A DNA stretch of 42,160 bases from a virus: IMG/VR virus record IMGVR_UViG_3300014501_000868, positions 1-42,160 of that record. The stretch is one strand, 5' to 3'. The notes beneath the pieces were generated by a model. The model saw only the letters and a program-made list of their open reading frames with translations. It did not search any database and was not told the origin of the DNA. The translations under genes were made by a program, and so were the position numbers. This document shows, piece after piece, positions 17,501 to 25,583 of this stretch. Positions within the stretch are counted from its first letter, which is position 1, and each line of letters opens with the position of its first letter.

Positions 17501-18943
17501 GGACGAATTCTTGACCACGTTAAGGTTGCCATCGACCTTGAAGCCTTGCGGTGTGTAGCCATCAACCATGGGAGCAACCACGTAGCGGTAACCGTCCGCG
17601 TTGGTCACGACGTACATGCCGGTGAATCCACCGACCGGGCCGGCACAGAGAATGCCGAGGGAGTCGGCGTAGTCGGATTCATCGCGATAGGCAACCATCA
17701 AAGCGTTGGCCATGAACGCATACAGCGGGTTGCCACCGCTGTTGCACCAGATCTCCGGCAACGCGAGGCCCCAGATCGTATCCGAAAGGATCGAAGTTGC
17801 GGTGACGGTGTTGCGGCCGAAGCCGAGGAAGCCGGTGGAGTTGTCCTTGATGACGACGCCTTGCGGATCGGCCTGATGCCCGCCGAAGTACGGAGCCATT
17901 CCGTGCACCTGGCATCCGTTGGCGGATTCGAGGTAGTAGTCGCAGCTCGCGGGATCGCCGCCCGCAGCCGTAACCGCCGAAGAGCTGCGGCCCTTCGTGG
18001 CCCACGGGCAGTTCACGCCATCGTTGTAGGTTTTCCAGCACTGGCGGCTGATCTGCCGCTCCGGGTACTGGTTCATGATCTGGAAGAACCCGTCGGAGCA
18101 GGTCACAGGGAAGATCGGCGTGCCGTCGCTGGTGAAGTTCTGGATGACGCCCTTCCAAAGCTGCAACAGAATTCGGGAGTTGACATGGAACAGGCAAAGG
18201 TCAACCTCGGCGTATTTAAGGTCCGTGTCGTTGGCGAGCTGCGTCATCACGCGGTCGCCGTTGCCGAACGTGAAGCGGACGTTGTCGGAAGTGCCTTTGA
18301 TGTCCTGCGAGATCAGAACGTCGGAACCCGGCTCGCCGATCCCAATCAGGCGCGGCAGGTAAAGCTGGCCGCCCACTGTGACCCGCCGATCGGAGAGATA
18401 AATGTCCGTGACCGCGGATTCGCGCACGCGGATGTGGACAAGCGGGACGATCTGCTGAACCTCAGAGAGGAGCGCCGTGGACAGAGCGGTCGAGGGGAAC
18501 CGCACGCAGGTGGAACTAATCGTGTAGGAGGGTGCTGACGTCGGATCGACGACCTCAACGAGATTCAATCCAACCTGGACCGCGTTGCGCAGGTACTCGA
18601 ACGAAATCGGCGTCTGCTCGAAGGTGACCAGGACGCCAGTGGTGGTGCCATCGGGGTTCGGGACGGTGTACGTGAACGCCTGCCACGGCCCCTGGATCGA
18701 CTCCCAGAAATCCCGGAGCTGCTTTCCTTCTGCCCAGTTCAAGTTCGGGTGCTTGAACTGAAACTTGCGCGGGCCGATGCCGACGTAATACCGCTGCTCC
18801 TGCTTGGCATCGAGGCTGCCAAAACGATGTACGATTACCGGGCGCTCGACAGAGAAGCCGAACGGGTACTGCGTGGTGAGCGGGAATGTCTGGCCGGAGT
18901 TGGTCACCGTGGGGACGGTGATGCGACCAATGAAGTCGGACAT
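14534..18943 (-). CDS. Tail-tip/hub fusion protein (M-like + four-Cys L/BR0599-like + hub regions)
   Basis: A 1469-aa virion protein. Residues 1-135 resemble the small M/DUF2460-like tail-tip protein encoded at 22961-23377: both have a LRDFW/TLYSFW segment, then an aromatic PF-YYNP or TYTVPNP turn, and end in LNLVEVV or LELVEVA. Residues 150-355 look like the phage BR0599/DUF2163 family, with four cysteines at 302, 312, 334 and 344 (RQCWKTYNDGVNCPW, then CDYY and GCQVHG). In lambda gpL a four-Cys C-terminal domain holds a [4Fe-4S] cluster, so metal or Fe-S binding is plausible. Around 640-720 is a hub-like segment (FRDWLTEVLNCCLGFYTWE, GKLKLGC). The C-terminal half has FN3-like and other beta domains. 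It looks like a fusion of functions that lambda spreads over M, L and J. The start lacks a ribosome site but follows a stable hairpin. Confidence 0.78.
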   Translation of the reverse strand: MSDFIGRITVPTVTNSGQTFPLTTQYPFGFSVERPVIVHRFGSLDAKQEQRYYVGIGPRKFQFKHPNLNWAEGKQLRDFWESIQGPWQAFTYTVPNPDGTTTGVLVTFEQTPISFEYLRNAVQVGLNLVEVVDPTSAPSYTISSTCVRFPSTALSTALLSEVQQIVPLVHIRVRESAVTDIYLSDRRVTVGGQLYLPRLIGIGEPGSDVLISQDIKGTSDNVRFTFGNGDRVMTQLANDTDLKYAEVDLCLFHVNSRILLQLWKGVIQNFTSDGTPIFPVTCSDGFFQIMNQYPERQISRQCWKTYNDGVNCPWATKGRSSSAVTAAGGDPASCDYYLESANGCQVHGMAPYFGGHQADPQGVVIKDNSTGFLGFGRNTVTATSILSDTIWGLALPEIWCNSGGNPLYAFMANALMVAYRDESDYADSLGILCAGPVGGFTGMYVVTNADGYRYVVAPMVDGYTPQGFKVDGNLNVVKNSSIGAPREVPGNDPVNPTFDYFSLGSGSPQVWEPNVYAAGTAACEIRIVKSSTIQPSTPDQHQMTVPIDYGMWGWTWDQSGTRTGVKGLINPFWIAVNMLLRAMGLYGDPSTGSNPAGGSGPASSDQLATFVLPSLIVGDGSGAAEIAADNVTAILGTGTETQFQFQGIISSQKPFRDWLTEVLNCCLGFYTWEFGKLKLGCRINASAVDAYTLANSLFQTLRLTPIQAGFEHLVLSFADVAYQYQANTAEYSDKTHAAYYGRAGSPLTTQMHSVGCSTLSQALRIAATRTREEIGGVTPAEWRDARTAAWQTTLLGLGNEVGQVVSMTHPDIPGRHGTCNVTGSTATWVSGDPWTYAGTATGDSELVNKEILIGGSQVTITAVASDGSTITTSPAPPSGTGLAFQVVTMCFRIQRWSLKKDWSVQIEAQTVTASMYDLDVGPKPMDVVPAPLPRLFYPIPLGPVWAPYQVQASSSDALFPSEWTFDSDQEYTTLADGSTLASLIVTGKLPVNEFSTTGAGAPGIGSISQSTTGGSLLANITLWVAICAIDSSGLPSAPSNIAIIGSGTASGGSFTLDDIIWPAVAGLASYVLFVGTQPDLICAQATGTLTAGTGDTYTPSTITFGGPVVRSTWALPSPYVAKVRIKAKLLLHAGVAGIAVTTVSTNILVCSELVDTSSTPFSPIGRILSVIGRPNGSTPFASFSITAFVPTTGTITLDRDPTGIVNVGDAVVIRNQASGLSSTPTAVTQVTDTGYQNVANSYGGLAASAEIGNLIRVIAGTGRGQPPSTITANTSTQLTFQPPLLMDNTSIWIVEAPAWAFQADSTSIDNANPLTPVTLSVPTANFIEQAMLIAGFTVDVNGNESPDGDQPFREDWIYGEVGAPSGEMKISIPGTLAIGSDLGPAAFYTSTVSLQNGVTCMVKQAPVGADLVIQVYAGTTLLFTVTIAAGSTVGSATGTPSIGPETPVIINLTAVGTTFPGSDLTVALS

Positions 18944-18953
18944 GGGTTGTCGG
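18941..18953. repeat. 13-bp repeat over a start codon, copy 1
   Basis: CATGGGTTGTCGG is identical to 29956-29968. In both places the first three bases are the reverse complement of the ATG of a phage tail gene whose upstream neighbour is an accessory insertion. Neither start has a Shine-Dalgarno sequence. It may be a shared late-gene leader or an insertion junction. Confidence 0.45.
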
Positions 18954-18960
18954 GCAGGAG

Positions 18961-18976
18961 CCGCGCCGAAGCGCGG
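18961..18976 (-). other. UUCG tetraloop hairpin in the tail hub leader
   Basis: On the minus strand this reads CCGCGC-TTCG-GCGCGG, a perfect 6-bp stem closed by C(UUCG)G, one of the most stable RNA tetraloops. It ends 17 nt before the ATG at 18943. No T-run follows, so it is not a standard terminator. It may stabilise the transcript or separate the ABC-3C cargo from tail gene translation. Confidence 0.5.
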
Positions 18977-19112
18977 AGACTGGCTACCGGAGATGTCGTT
19001 CCAAAATGCAGTCGGAGCTTACTGCCGGAGGTTCGGCATAAATCTTCCGAGTTGGGCCGCCGTAGTCACCCTACCAGAGTTCGACTCCTGGCCCGCATCA
19101 CAATACTTACGC

Positions 19113-20999
19113 CTATTCCGACTCCTTCGCCTCGTTCGGCAACGGGATGAGCCGGTCCTCTTCCGAAAGACGGAGCCGAACGAACCGATCTGCCTCTGGC
19201 GGAACGTTTCCGTCGGCCACAATAATCTGAAGCGTGTCCCCAAGCTCTTCTGACAAGGCGATCAGGTATTTGTATGCGTGATGTACCCGTTCAATGTCAT
19301 ACCCCTCTTGGCCCACATTCGTCGTCAAGCCGTCGATCATCAAGATATTCGGCAAAGCGAGACCAAGCTCTATCGCCGTCTTCTGGTGGGCAATTGCGTA
19401 GGCAACGTTCACAAGCGTCTGCAGCCCTTGTGAGCTAAGATCATCGAATCTTCTACCGTCGATAATTGGGAGGTAGGTCTTGCGATCGAGAGCGGAGCGG
19501 GGTTGCTCTGAAAATCGCGGGACAGCCAGCGCTTGTAGGCTGGCTTCGAAATTCTCCTCAAGCACCCTGATTCGTTGTTCTGAGACATCCTGCCGAGTTT
19601 TCAAAACCTCCAACGTTCCCTCTAAATCGGCCTTCTCCACCTCTAGACGCGTACGATCTTCAGAAACGCGATCTAGCTTGTCGTAAAGCCGTAGGTAGTC
19701 TTCGAGTCGCGTGATAAGCGCCAACGACGCAGGGCGCTCACTGGCGGTCTGCGCGATGGCAGATGCCGAGTCCGATACATATGTCTGAATTTTGAAGTCG
19801 AGCTCATGAGCGGCCCTTTCTCGTTCTCGCCCGAGGTCGAGGAGACGGCGCTCCAAGAGTCGAGCCGAATCGTTGTGAGATTCCAGGAGTTCTTCAGTCT
19901 CATCGATTTGCGCTGCCACCCGATCCTGTTCGCTTATAAAGTCCTTGCGATCAAGCATTGGCGCAGGGACCTGCAAGCAGAGGCTGCACACGTCCGGCGC
20001 GGCGCGGCCTTCGTCGATCGTTGCTCCGCAACGCGGACAGAGGATGAACTCAAAATCCGTGAGATACGTCTTAGCGATGATAGATTTAGTCAGGCGTTTA
20101 CTCTGTGAGCCCAATTGCTTGACTAGCCGCGTCAGTTGCTCAACGCTCGCTGTCTCGCGTTCAGCATCAATCCGAGCCCGCGCAATTTGCTCATCAAGCC
20201 GCAACACTTCAGACCGAAGGACCTGCACCTCATCAGTTCCTTTTGCCCTTTGATTCGCCTGAATCGCACGTTCCTCGATAGCGGCAAGGCTATTCCGCGC
20301 GTTATGTAACTGCTCAATCAATACCGCTCGATTCTCCCAGGGCGTGTCGGCAAGGATACGCTGAAAGCTTGACGCCCGCGATGCGAGTTGTCCGAGTTCC
20401 GTGTTGACCTCGTGAAGACGTTCCTGCGCCTGGTAGACTTCCGCACTGTAGATTCCATACAGCACCTCAAACACGTACTTCCGCTTCACATTCTTGAATG
20501 GATCTCGATGCCCAAAAACGCTGTTGTCGATTGTTTCTTGCGACAGCACGCAGTAGAGGAAGAAGTCATTAATCGATACCGGGGTTAGATCACTGTCGGG
20601 GCGTGTTGGCGCAGACGGGACACGCAGATCAGGCAAACCGAGTGTGCGAAGCAGCCATTGCCCGTATGTATACGTGGCAGACGCATCCACGACGAGCGCC
20701 GGGAGTCGAAGTGCAGATCCGAGGCCGGAGATGTCTATCTTGGCGTTCTTTGTCGTCGTGAACGGCCGGACCACGGAAAACTGATGGTCCCCGAGGATGA
20801 GTCGTCCGCCAATGGCCGCGACGTGTTGTCGAACCTCGAGAGGAAAGTTCTCCAAACCGGTTCCGAAAAGCCCGTGGCACAATCGGATGAGGGTTGTCTT
20901 TCCAGAAGCAATGGGACCGGTGATGATGTTCAGCCCTGGCGCGAACTCAACATCTCTTTTCGTTCCGATCAGTTGAATACCTTCGATCCGCGCTCTCAT
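19113..20999 (-). CDS. ABC/SMC-like coiled-coil ATPase of an ABC-3C-type system
   Basis: A 628-aa RecF/Rad50-like ATPase. Walker A is GPIASGKTT (28-36). A long coiled coil runs from about 185 to 490, interrupted by a zinc-hook-like knot with CPRC at 321-324 and CSLC at 338-341. After the second coil come the LSSQGLQTLVN signature-like helix (about 521) and a Walker B strand NILMIDGLTT (551-560). The usual catalytic Glu after the Walker B Asp is a Gly here, as fits the atypical Walker B of several three-component-system ATPases. The ATG overlaps the middle-component stop by 4 bp (ATGA). In ABC-3C systems the ATPase is thought to sense foreign DNA or its ends and unleash the effector, here the nuclease-like first gene. 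The architecture is clear; the system assignment rests on gene order and neighbours. Confidence 0.85.
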   Translation of the reverse strand: MRARIEGIQLIGTKRDVEFAPGLNIITGPIASGKTTLIRLCHGLFGTGLENFPLEVRQHVAAIGGRLILGDHQFSVVRPFTTTKNAKIDISGLGSALRLPALVVDASATYTYGQWLLRTLGLPDLRVPSAPTRPDSDLTPVSINDFFLYCVLSQETIDNSVFGHRDPFKNVKRKYVFEVLYGIYSAEVYQAQERLHEVNTELGQLASRASSFQRILADTPWENRAVLIEQLHNARNSLAAIEERAIQANQRAKGTDEVQVLRSEVLRLDEQIARARIDAERETASVEQLTRLVKQLGSQSKRLTKSIIAKTYLTDFEFILCPRCGATIDEGRAAPDVCSLCLQVPAPMLDRKDFISEQDRVAAQIDETEELLESHNDSARLLERRLLDLGRERERAAHELDFKIQTYVSDSASAIAQTASERPASLALITRLEDYLRLYDKLDRVSEDRTRLEVEKADLEGTLEVLKTRQDVSEQRIRVLEENFEASLQALAVPRFSEQPRSALDRKTYLPIIDGRRFDDLSSQGLQTLVNVAYAIAHQKTAIELGLALPNILMIDGLTTNVGQEGYDIERVHHAYKYLIALSEELGDTLQIIVADGNVPPEADRFVRLRLSEEDRLIPLPNEAKESE

Positions 21000-21514
21000 A
21001 GCGTTTGTCCCCAGGAGCTGTAAACGACCTCAGGAAAGTGCTGATAGATAAAATCCTTCAGCCAACTTCCACTTTTATCGAAATGCGTCTTGAGTAACTT
21101 CACCGATCGTGCGGCGTCTTGCCACGGCTCGGTCGACGCGATCCGGGACGCGAGCCCTTGACCGCTTGGCGTACTGCGGTATCCGATTCCTGTCGCTGTC
21201 GGGACAGGAACGACGAGGCCTCTTCCGATCAGACTACCGAGAATGGCGAAATACGCCGGGTCCCAAGGTCCGTACCGGTAGCGCAGCATCCGCGTTTCAA
21301 TGGTTTCGTCGGCCTCCGAAGATTGAGGAAAAATGACCCTCGGAGCGTGTATAGAAAGTGCACGCTGTAAAAAGGAAGGGTACCGGAGAAGAAAGTCCAG
21401 CTTCGCAAGCTTCGTGCGACCCTCAAGGCTGTTCTTTGGTGTGGTGAACGCATTGATCAGTAACAGCAGGCGAGCTTCGCCCTCGGCTGTCGGCTGAAAC
21501 AGTTCCTTACGCAT
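20996..21514 (-). CDS. ABC-3C middle component-like protein
   Basis: A 172-aa protein without catalytic motifs. The N-terminal half has GRTKLAKLDFLLRYP and RMLRYRYGPWDPAYFAILG, a winged-helix-like pattern seen in middle components of ABC-three-component systems (recalled, not searched). The start at 21514 was chosen over the longer frame (21691) because the longer version would run inside the upstream nuclease gene. With it, ATGCGTAA overlaps that gene's stop by 8 bp, and the stop overlaps the ATPase start by 4 bp. It should bridge the ATPase and the effector. Confidence comes mostly from position. Confidence 0.65.
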   Translation of the reverse strand: MRKELFQPTAEGEARLLLLINAFTTPKNSLEGRTKLAKLDFLLRYPSFLQRALSIHAPRVIFPQSSEADETIETRMLRYRYGPWDPAYFAILGSLIGRGLVVPVPTATGIGYRSTPSGQGLASRIASTEPWQDAARSVKLLKTHFDKSGSWLKDFIYQHFPEVVYSSWGQTL

Positions 21515-22667
21515 CGGCGATCCCCCAGCCGGTCTGACACTTATCGGAGAGGTTACAAATGGCGCCAAGTAGGAGGTCGGGGTCGTTGTGGAAGAGACCT
21601 TTCCTGTCGATAACCTGATGTTGCTGTCCGAGTACCTGCAGCAGGGCGTTCCATATCGCAGCGGCTGGCGTTTTTCCTGAGCCGTGTTCATTCACGAGAC
21701 CGTGAGCTCTTATAAGCAGCCGCGTCTGCACATCTTCGAGCACCCCGTCTTCATACATTTGAGAGGACAACAACTCAAGCTCACGCTGACTTGCATGTGC
21801 GCGCAATGTCTTGGCGTGCTGGATGATCTCCGTTGAAGCACCCCCCATGATGAGCTTCTGCTCCAGGAGCGTGGGAGGCTGCCCGCTGTTGTCGACCAGG
21901 CGCTTGAGAAGAGGCTGCGGTCCGACGGTTATCGGCTGCACAATAGTCTTGAAATGTTCCCTTGAGAGTTGCTTTTGCAGGAAGAGTTCTTGAGCCTTGC
22001 CCCGGAGGACGCCGCGCGTCAGGAACGCGTTCTTCCAATTGTGCGGGAGGACCTTCGCTTGCATCGACGAGTAAATAAGCATCAACATACGGTCATAGAT
22101 TTCGTCTAATATCGACGCGGAAAGGTGCCCCGCATGATTAACAAGCAAACGGGTGTTTTGGGCTCGAATTGTTTCTCGCGTCGGATATGAATGGAAGATT
22201 CGAAGGCGCTTGACGAAGTCCCGGCATTCAGCGCCGTCGATTTTCAAGGACTTCTCCAACTTCTCTAAAAGGGTCACGTCGCACTGCCCACCTTCAGTCA
22301 TCAGTTTTTGGAGCAGATCTTTTCGTTGAATAGCCCCTTCAACGTGCAGCTCTAACGTAGCTGGAAGAGAACCGAGAATCCTGTGCGAACGTAGGAGACT
22401 GTGCAGGCCCCCGCCTTTAGCCGTGATGTCGCTTAATGTCCAGGGCCCCTTCTCAAGATCTCTTGTTTTGATCTGGAGAAAACGCCAACCGGCGTTGAAC
22501 TGGACAGCAATGTCCTCGACGTGCTCGGCTACGACGCATACTACATCGCCGCCGAGGGCGCAGTTCAAGCAGAACGGGAAGGCAATATGGGCTTGATAGC
22601 AAAATCGCTCAAACGTGACACGCCCGGTGTCATCAGCGGGAAGGAGCTGCGACGCGTCAAGGGACAT
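21507..22667 (-). CDS. DUF4297/Cap4-like dsDNA nuclease effector
   Basis: A 386-aa protein, first gene of the ABC-3C-type operon. The N-terminal 70 residues carry a PD-(D/E)xK-like pattern typical of the Cap4/DUF4297 dsDNA endonuclease domain: GRVTFERFCYQAHIA, then EHVEDIAV (Glu48, Asp52) and WRFLQIKTRD with the Gln65-x-Lys67 pair. Roughly 130 residues of mixed helices follow. The C-terminal part (about 190-380) is helical and resembles the system-specific docking region of ABC-3C effectors. DUF4297 proteins cut double-stranded DNA when activated, so in this operon it is the likely toxic effector, held off until the ATPase senses infection. The ATG lacks a strong ribosome site. Family call is moderate to good. 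Confidence 0.72.
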   Translation of the reverse strand: MSLDASQLLPADDTGRVTFERFCYQAHIAFPFCLNCALGGDVVCVVAEHVEDIAVQFNAGWRFLQIKTRDLEKGPWTLSDITAKGGGLHSLLRSHRILGSLPATLELHVEGAIQRKDLLQKLMTEGGQCDVTLLEKLEKSLKIDGAECRDFVKRLRIFHSYPTRETIRAQNTRLLVNHAGHLSASILDEIYDRMLMLIYSSMQAKVLPHNWKNAFLTRGVLRGKAQELFLQKQLSREHFKTIVQPITVGPQPLLKRLVDNSGQPPTLLEQKLIMGGASTEIIQHAKTLRAHASQRELELLSSQMYEDGVLEDVQTRLLIRAHGLVNEHGSGKTPAAAIWNALLQVLGQQHQVIDRKGLFHNDPDLLLGAICNLSDKCQTGWGIADA

Positions 22668-22960
22668 AGGATGAGCTTCGCCAGCGTGGCACCGGCGTAC
22701 CGTTTGGCAGCCACCTGAGTATTTAATTTAACCGCATTCACAAGAGCCGTGGAGGAAGACACGTTTAGAGAGGGTTCAGATCGGCAGTTCATGACTCGTA
22801 CCTTCCAGCGTTGACCGTCTCGGACAGATGGTCCCCAGACGGCCATCATGGGAAGGGTCGGATTTGGGTTTCGGACGAATGGTCGTCGGCCACCCGAGGT
22901 TACAGCCCAGTCTGCTGCGAGGCTCAGCCAACGACCTACGTGGAAGGTTGGTCACACGCT
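22668..22960. other. Spacer upstream of the ABC-3C operon
   Basis: 293 bp between the M-like tail gene end and the nuclease start. A clear A+T-rich patch (22716-22735, centred on TATTTAATTTAA) marks the probable promoter region of the cargo, although no pair of hexamers with normal spacing was found. No gene is evident. Confidence 0.4.
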
Positions 22961-23377
22961 CTACGCAACCTCCACAAGTTCCAGCCCCTGGACGTTCGTC
23001 CGCGCGACATCCGTCGCCTGCGCCCAGGTGCCGCGAAATACGACCGTCGCGCGCCCCTGCGTGTTGTTGCCGGTCGAATCGTAATTGCTGCCGATCTGTT
23101 GGCCTAACGCCACATCGAACGGATTGTAATACGAGAACGGGGTCAGGCCGGCATTCTTGGAAATCCAGAAGCTGTATAGCGTGGAAAGCAGCGAGGCGCT
23201 CAAGCGTTTGCTGAGCCGGAACGTCCGGCGCGAGGTCTGCGCAAGCTGCGATCGCTGGACGGTCCCGTCGTGATACTGGTTCTGGAGTTGAACGTATTCG
23301 CGCAACTCCGAGAAGGCCGTGCACAGCGAGGCTGGCATCACGCCGCTCGGCGCAGCGTTTTGAATATTGCCGGGCAT
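22961..23377 (-). CDS. M/DUF2460-like minor tail-tip protein
   Basis: A 138-aa protein placed between the fibre gene and the tail hub in the phage order. The pattern RRTFRLSKRLSASLLSTLY, FWISKNAGLTPFSYYNP, RATVVFRGTW and a final LELVEVA matches small tail-tip proteins that cap the tail tube or tape measure end (lambda gpM position). The start at 23377 was chosen because the upstream option (23431) overlaps the fibre gene. It resembles the N-terminal 135 residues of the tail hub protein at 14534-18943, so one is probably a duplicate of the other. The ABC-3C cargo follows it. Confidence 0.6.
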   Translation of the reverse strand: MPGNIQNAAPSGVMPASLCTAFSELREYVQLQNQYHDGTVQRSQLAQTSRRTFRLSKRLSASLLSTLYSFWISKNAGLTPFSYYNPFDVALGQQIGSNYDSTGNNTQGRATVVFRGTWAQATDVARTNVQGLELVEVA

Positions 23378-23390
23378 GATCGGATGACTG

Positions 23391-25547
23391 TTACTGAACC
23401 TTGAAGTTCTGTTCCAGCTTGGCCCAAACAATCCACAAGGTACCGGTGTTAGTGTCAGGTCCGTTGCTGCCGCGCCGATATAGGCGCGTGATCACGGCAC
23501 CGGACATTGGATTGGGACACGACGCGTTAATGCCGAGACCATACGGCCCCGTGAACTCGTTGATTTGAGAAGTGGCTATCGAACTTCCGCCGCCGTTGGC
23601 CGTCACGGAATACGAGCTAGAGCCTGCCGGCATCGAAGGAAAGGACGGTCCGGTCGACACGCTGAACGGCGCGCAGGCCATGAGCGCCATGAAGTTCACG
23701 TTGCCGCCGGAAGCATCCGTGTAACCAGCCCAGGACAGCGACACGGAATTGTACGTCACCGGAGTCTCAAAGAGCATCGACGCATATACGTCGCCGCCTC
23801 CGTGGGCCAGCGGAACTGCCGCCATGGGGGTGCCTCCGATCGAGACGCACTGCATCGCCGCGCTCGACCCCATGAAGTGTGGACTCGGTTGAGGAATCGC
23901 GCCGACCGACGAACAATAGCCGACGGGGTAAATCTGCGTGGTGTTCCCGCTGACGGCGCTCGGAATGGCCGTCGAGCAAGTCAAAGCGCTGTTGATGCTG
24001 CCGCAGTTCGTCCCAACGTTGGAATACGAATTCGACATGTCCGTGACCGGCGCGCCGCCGATCGCATCAAACAAGATTCCGTACTGCAAATACGTGTTGT
24101 TGTTGACGGCGGGCGACGCCATGATGTAATTCCCGGTGTAGCCCACCGTGATGAGGCCGCCGAAGCTGCCGCCGTGGGTAATATAGATCGCGGCGGCTTT
24201 CTGCGGGTTGCTTCCATCCACGCCCACGTTATCGATCCGGTTCCCGGTGATCGTCAGGCCGTCGTAGCGGAGTGCCAGGTAAAGCGCGGAATCCGTGGTG
24301 CCCGAAATGATGTTGTCCACGATGGACAGGCCGTCGTTGAAGTCATAGGCCGAGTTGCTCACGACCACGGCTCGGCCTTTTACGTTCGCGAGCCGGTTCC
24401 CTTGGAGGATCAGGCCGATGATGCCCGTCGCCGAAATAACCGAGGCTTCGCTCGTCTGATTCTGGTAGTTGCCGTCCACGAACACGTCTCGCATCGCGAA
24501 ATCGGTCGTCGCGTTCAGGGTGAACATCGCCGCGTTCAGTCCGTTCTTCACGGTGAGCTTGCTGCGAGCCTTCAGGCCCATGATGGTCCAGCCGGTCTTG
24601 CTCGAAATCGACAGCCCGTTTTGCAACGTGTACGTGTTCGGACCCATCATGAAGGTCACATTCTGTGCGGACCCGGCCGCGCTAAACGCGCCTGAAAAAC
24701 ACGTGTCGTTATAGGTGCCCGGTACGCTGCAATACTGATCGATCCAGGTGATGACAGCACCTTTTGAGAGCCCGCCGAGGTTCGACAAGGCCGTCGCTGC
24801 ATTGCCTACGTCTGAGAGATTGTTCGCCGCCGCGAGCTTCGCATTGAGCTGGGCCTGCGCATCGCTTGTCAGGCCGGCGACGTATCCGAAAGCCGTGTTG
24901 CCTACGCTGCCGCCTCCAATGTTGGGGGCCGGGATTCCTGTCGGGAGTTGCCCGACCGAAGCCGCGCCCACGAGTTGATTAAAGTTGTAATCGTTCGCTG
25001 AAGGCGAGACCCCACCTGTCCTGCCATTGAACGAGGTGACTCCTGTGGCCGCCGGATTGCACCATCCCGCCACACCGTTGATGTCGCAGACGAGCTGTCC
25101 ATTGGTGGCGCTTTGCTTCGAGAGTTGCGAGACCGCGACCGTCGTCGTCGGGCCGGGTGTGTAAAGCGTTGTGACCTGCACGATGGTGCAAGCCCCTGAT
25201 GGGCACCGGGACGACGGGAGTGTCGGCACCGACCATACGCTCGTCGAAGTCTGCCCGTTCGAGACCGTGTTTACCGTGTAAGCGGCGGCCGGGCTCGCGT
25301 GATCCGTTGGTGCGAGTTGAATATTGACGACGCCGTTCGTGATCGGAAAGGCATGCGCGCCACGCGCGATCGGCACGCCTCCGACCGAGAAAGCCGCATT
25401 GTTCACGACGAGGTTCCCGTTCATCAACGAACCGTCGAGATTGTAGAGCGTATCTTGGATCGTGGTCAGCGTCGGCTGCGCCCGGCACGGGAGTGCGTTG
25501 GCAAGCCACAGCGCGGCGCAGATGAGAAAGATGAGCAATCTCCGCAT
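23391..25547 (-). CDS. Tail fibre/spike with beta-helix and an N-terminal signal-peptide-like segment
   Basis: A 718-aa protein just after the tape measure gene. Phage fibre signatures are present: TSFNGRTGGVSPSANDYNF (about 170) and NLSDVGNAATALSNLGG. Residues about 300-500 show repeated short beta strands with ITGNRI, LQGNRL and VDNIIS turns, as in right-handed parallel beta-helix (pectin-lyase-like) spikes that bind or cut surface glycans. Oddly, residues 1-23 look like a Sec signal peptide: basic MRR, a hydrophobic stretch LLIFLICAALWLA, then LPCRAQ. Virion fibres are normally not secreted. The ATG has AAGGAA 8 nt upstream. It may be a fibre, an outer-membrane-targeted adhesin, or a superinfection factor. 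Family confidence is good; the signal peptide is unexplained. Confidence 0.72.
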   Translation of the reverse strand: MRRLLIFLICAALWLANALPCRAQPTLTTIQDTLYNLDGSLMNGNLVVNNAAFSVGGVPIARGAHAFPITNGVVNIQLAPTDHASPAAAYTVNTVSNGQTSTSVWSVPTLPSSRCPSGACTIVQVTTLYTPGPTTTVAVSQLSKQSATNGQLVCDINGVAGWCNPAATGVTSFNGRTGGVSPSANDYNFNQLVGAASVGQLPTGIPAPNIGGGSVGNTAFGYVAGLTSDAQAQLNAKLAAANNLSDVGNAATALSNLGGLSKGAVITWIDQYCSVPGTYNDTCFSGAFSAAGSAQNVTFMMGPNTYTLQNGLSISSKTGWTIMGLKARSKLTVKNGLNAAMFTLNATTDFAMRDVFVDGNYQNQTSEASVISATGIIGLILQGNRLANVKGRAVVVSNSAYDFNDGLSIVDNIISGTTDSALYLALRYDGLTITGNRIDNVGVDGSNPQKAAAIYITHGGSFGGLITVGYTGNYIMASPAVNNNTYLQYGILFDAIGGAPVTDMSNSYSNVGTNCGSINSALTCSTAIPSAVSGNTTQIYPVGYCSSVGAIPQPSPHFMGSSAAMQCVSIGGTPMAAVPLAHGGGDVYASMLFETPVTYNSVSLSWAGYTDASGGNVNFMALMACAPFSVSTGPSFPSMPAGSSSYSVTANGGGSSIATSQINEFTGPYGLGINASCPNPMSGAVITRLYRRGSNGPDTNTGTLWIVWAKLEQNFKVQ

Positions 25548-25583
25548 GGATCGATTCCTTGTGGTGGGGACGACGAAGCCGTT

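Noticed and set aside
16661-18538. Plus-strand open frame of 625 codons
   Set aside because: Antisense to the tail hub gene, Arg/Val/Gly-rich, with no motif or ribosome site.
19060-19104. tRNA-like T-arm (GTTCGACTCC at 19079-19088, flanked by CCAG and CTGG)
   Set aside because: The stem needs a bulge, and no D-arm, anticodon arm or 7-bp acceptor stem can be drawn upstream. It may be an att relic but is not a tRNA gene.
20996-21691. Longer version (231 aa) of the ABC-3C middle component
   Set aside because: The first 59 residues lie inside the nuclease gene in another frame. The ATG at 21514 gives a normal 8-bp operon overlap.
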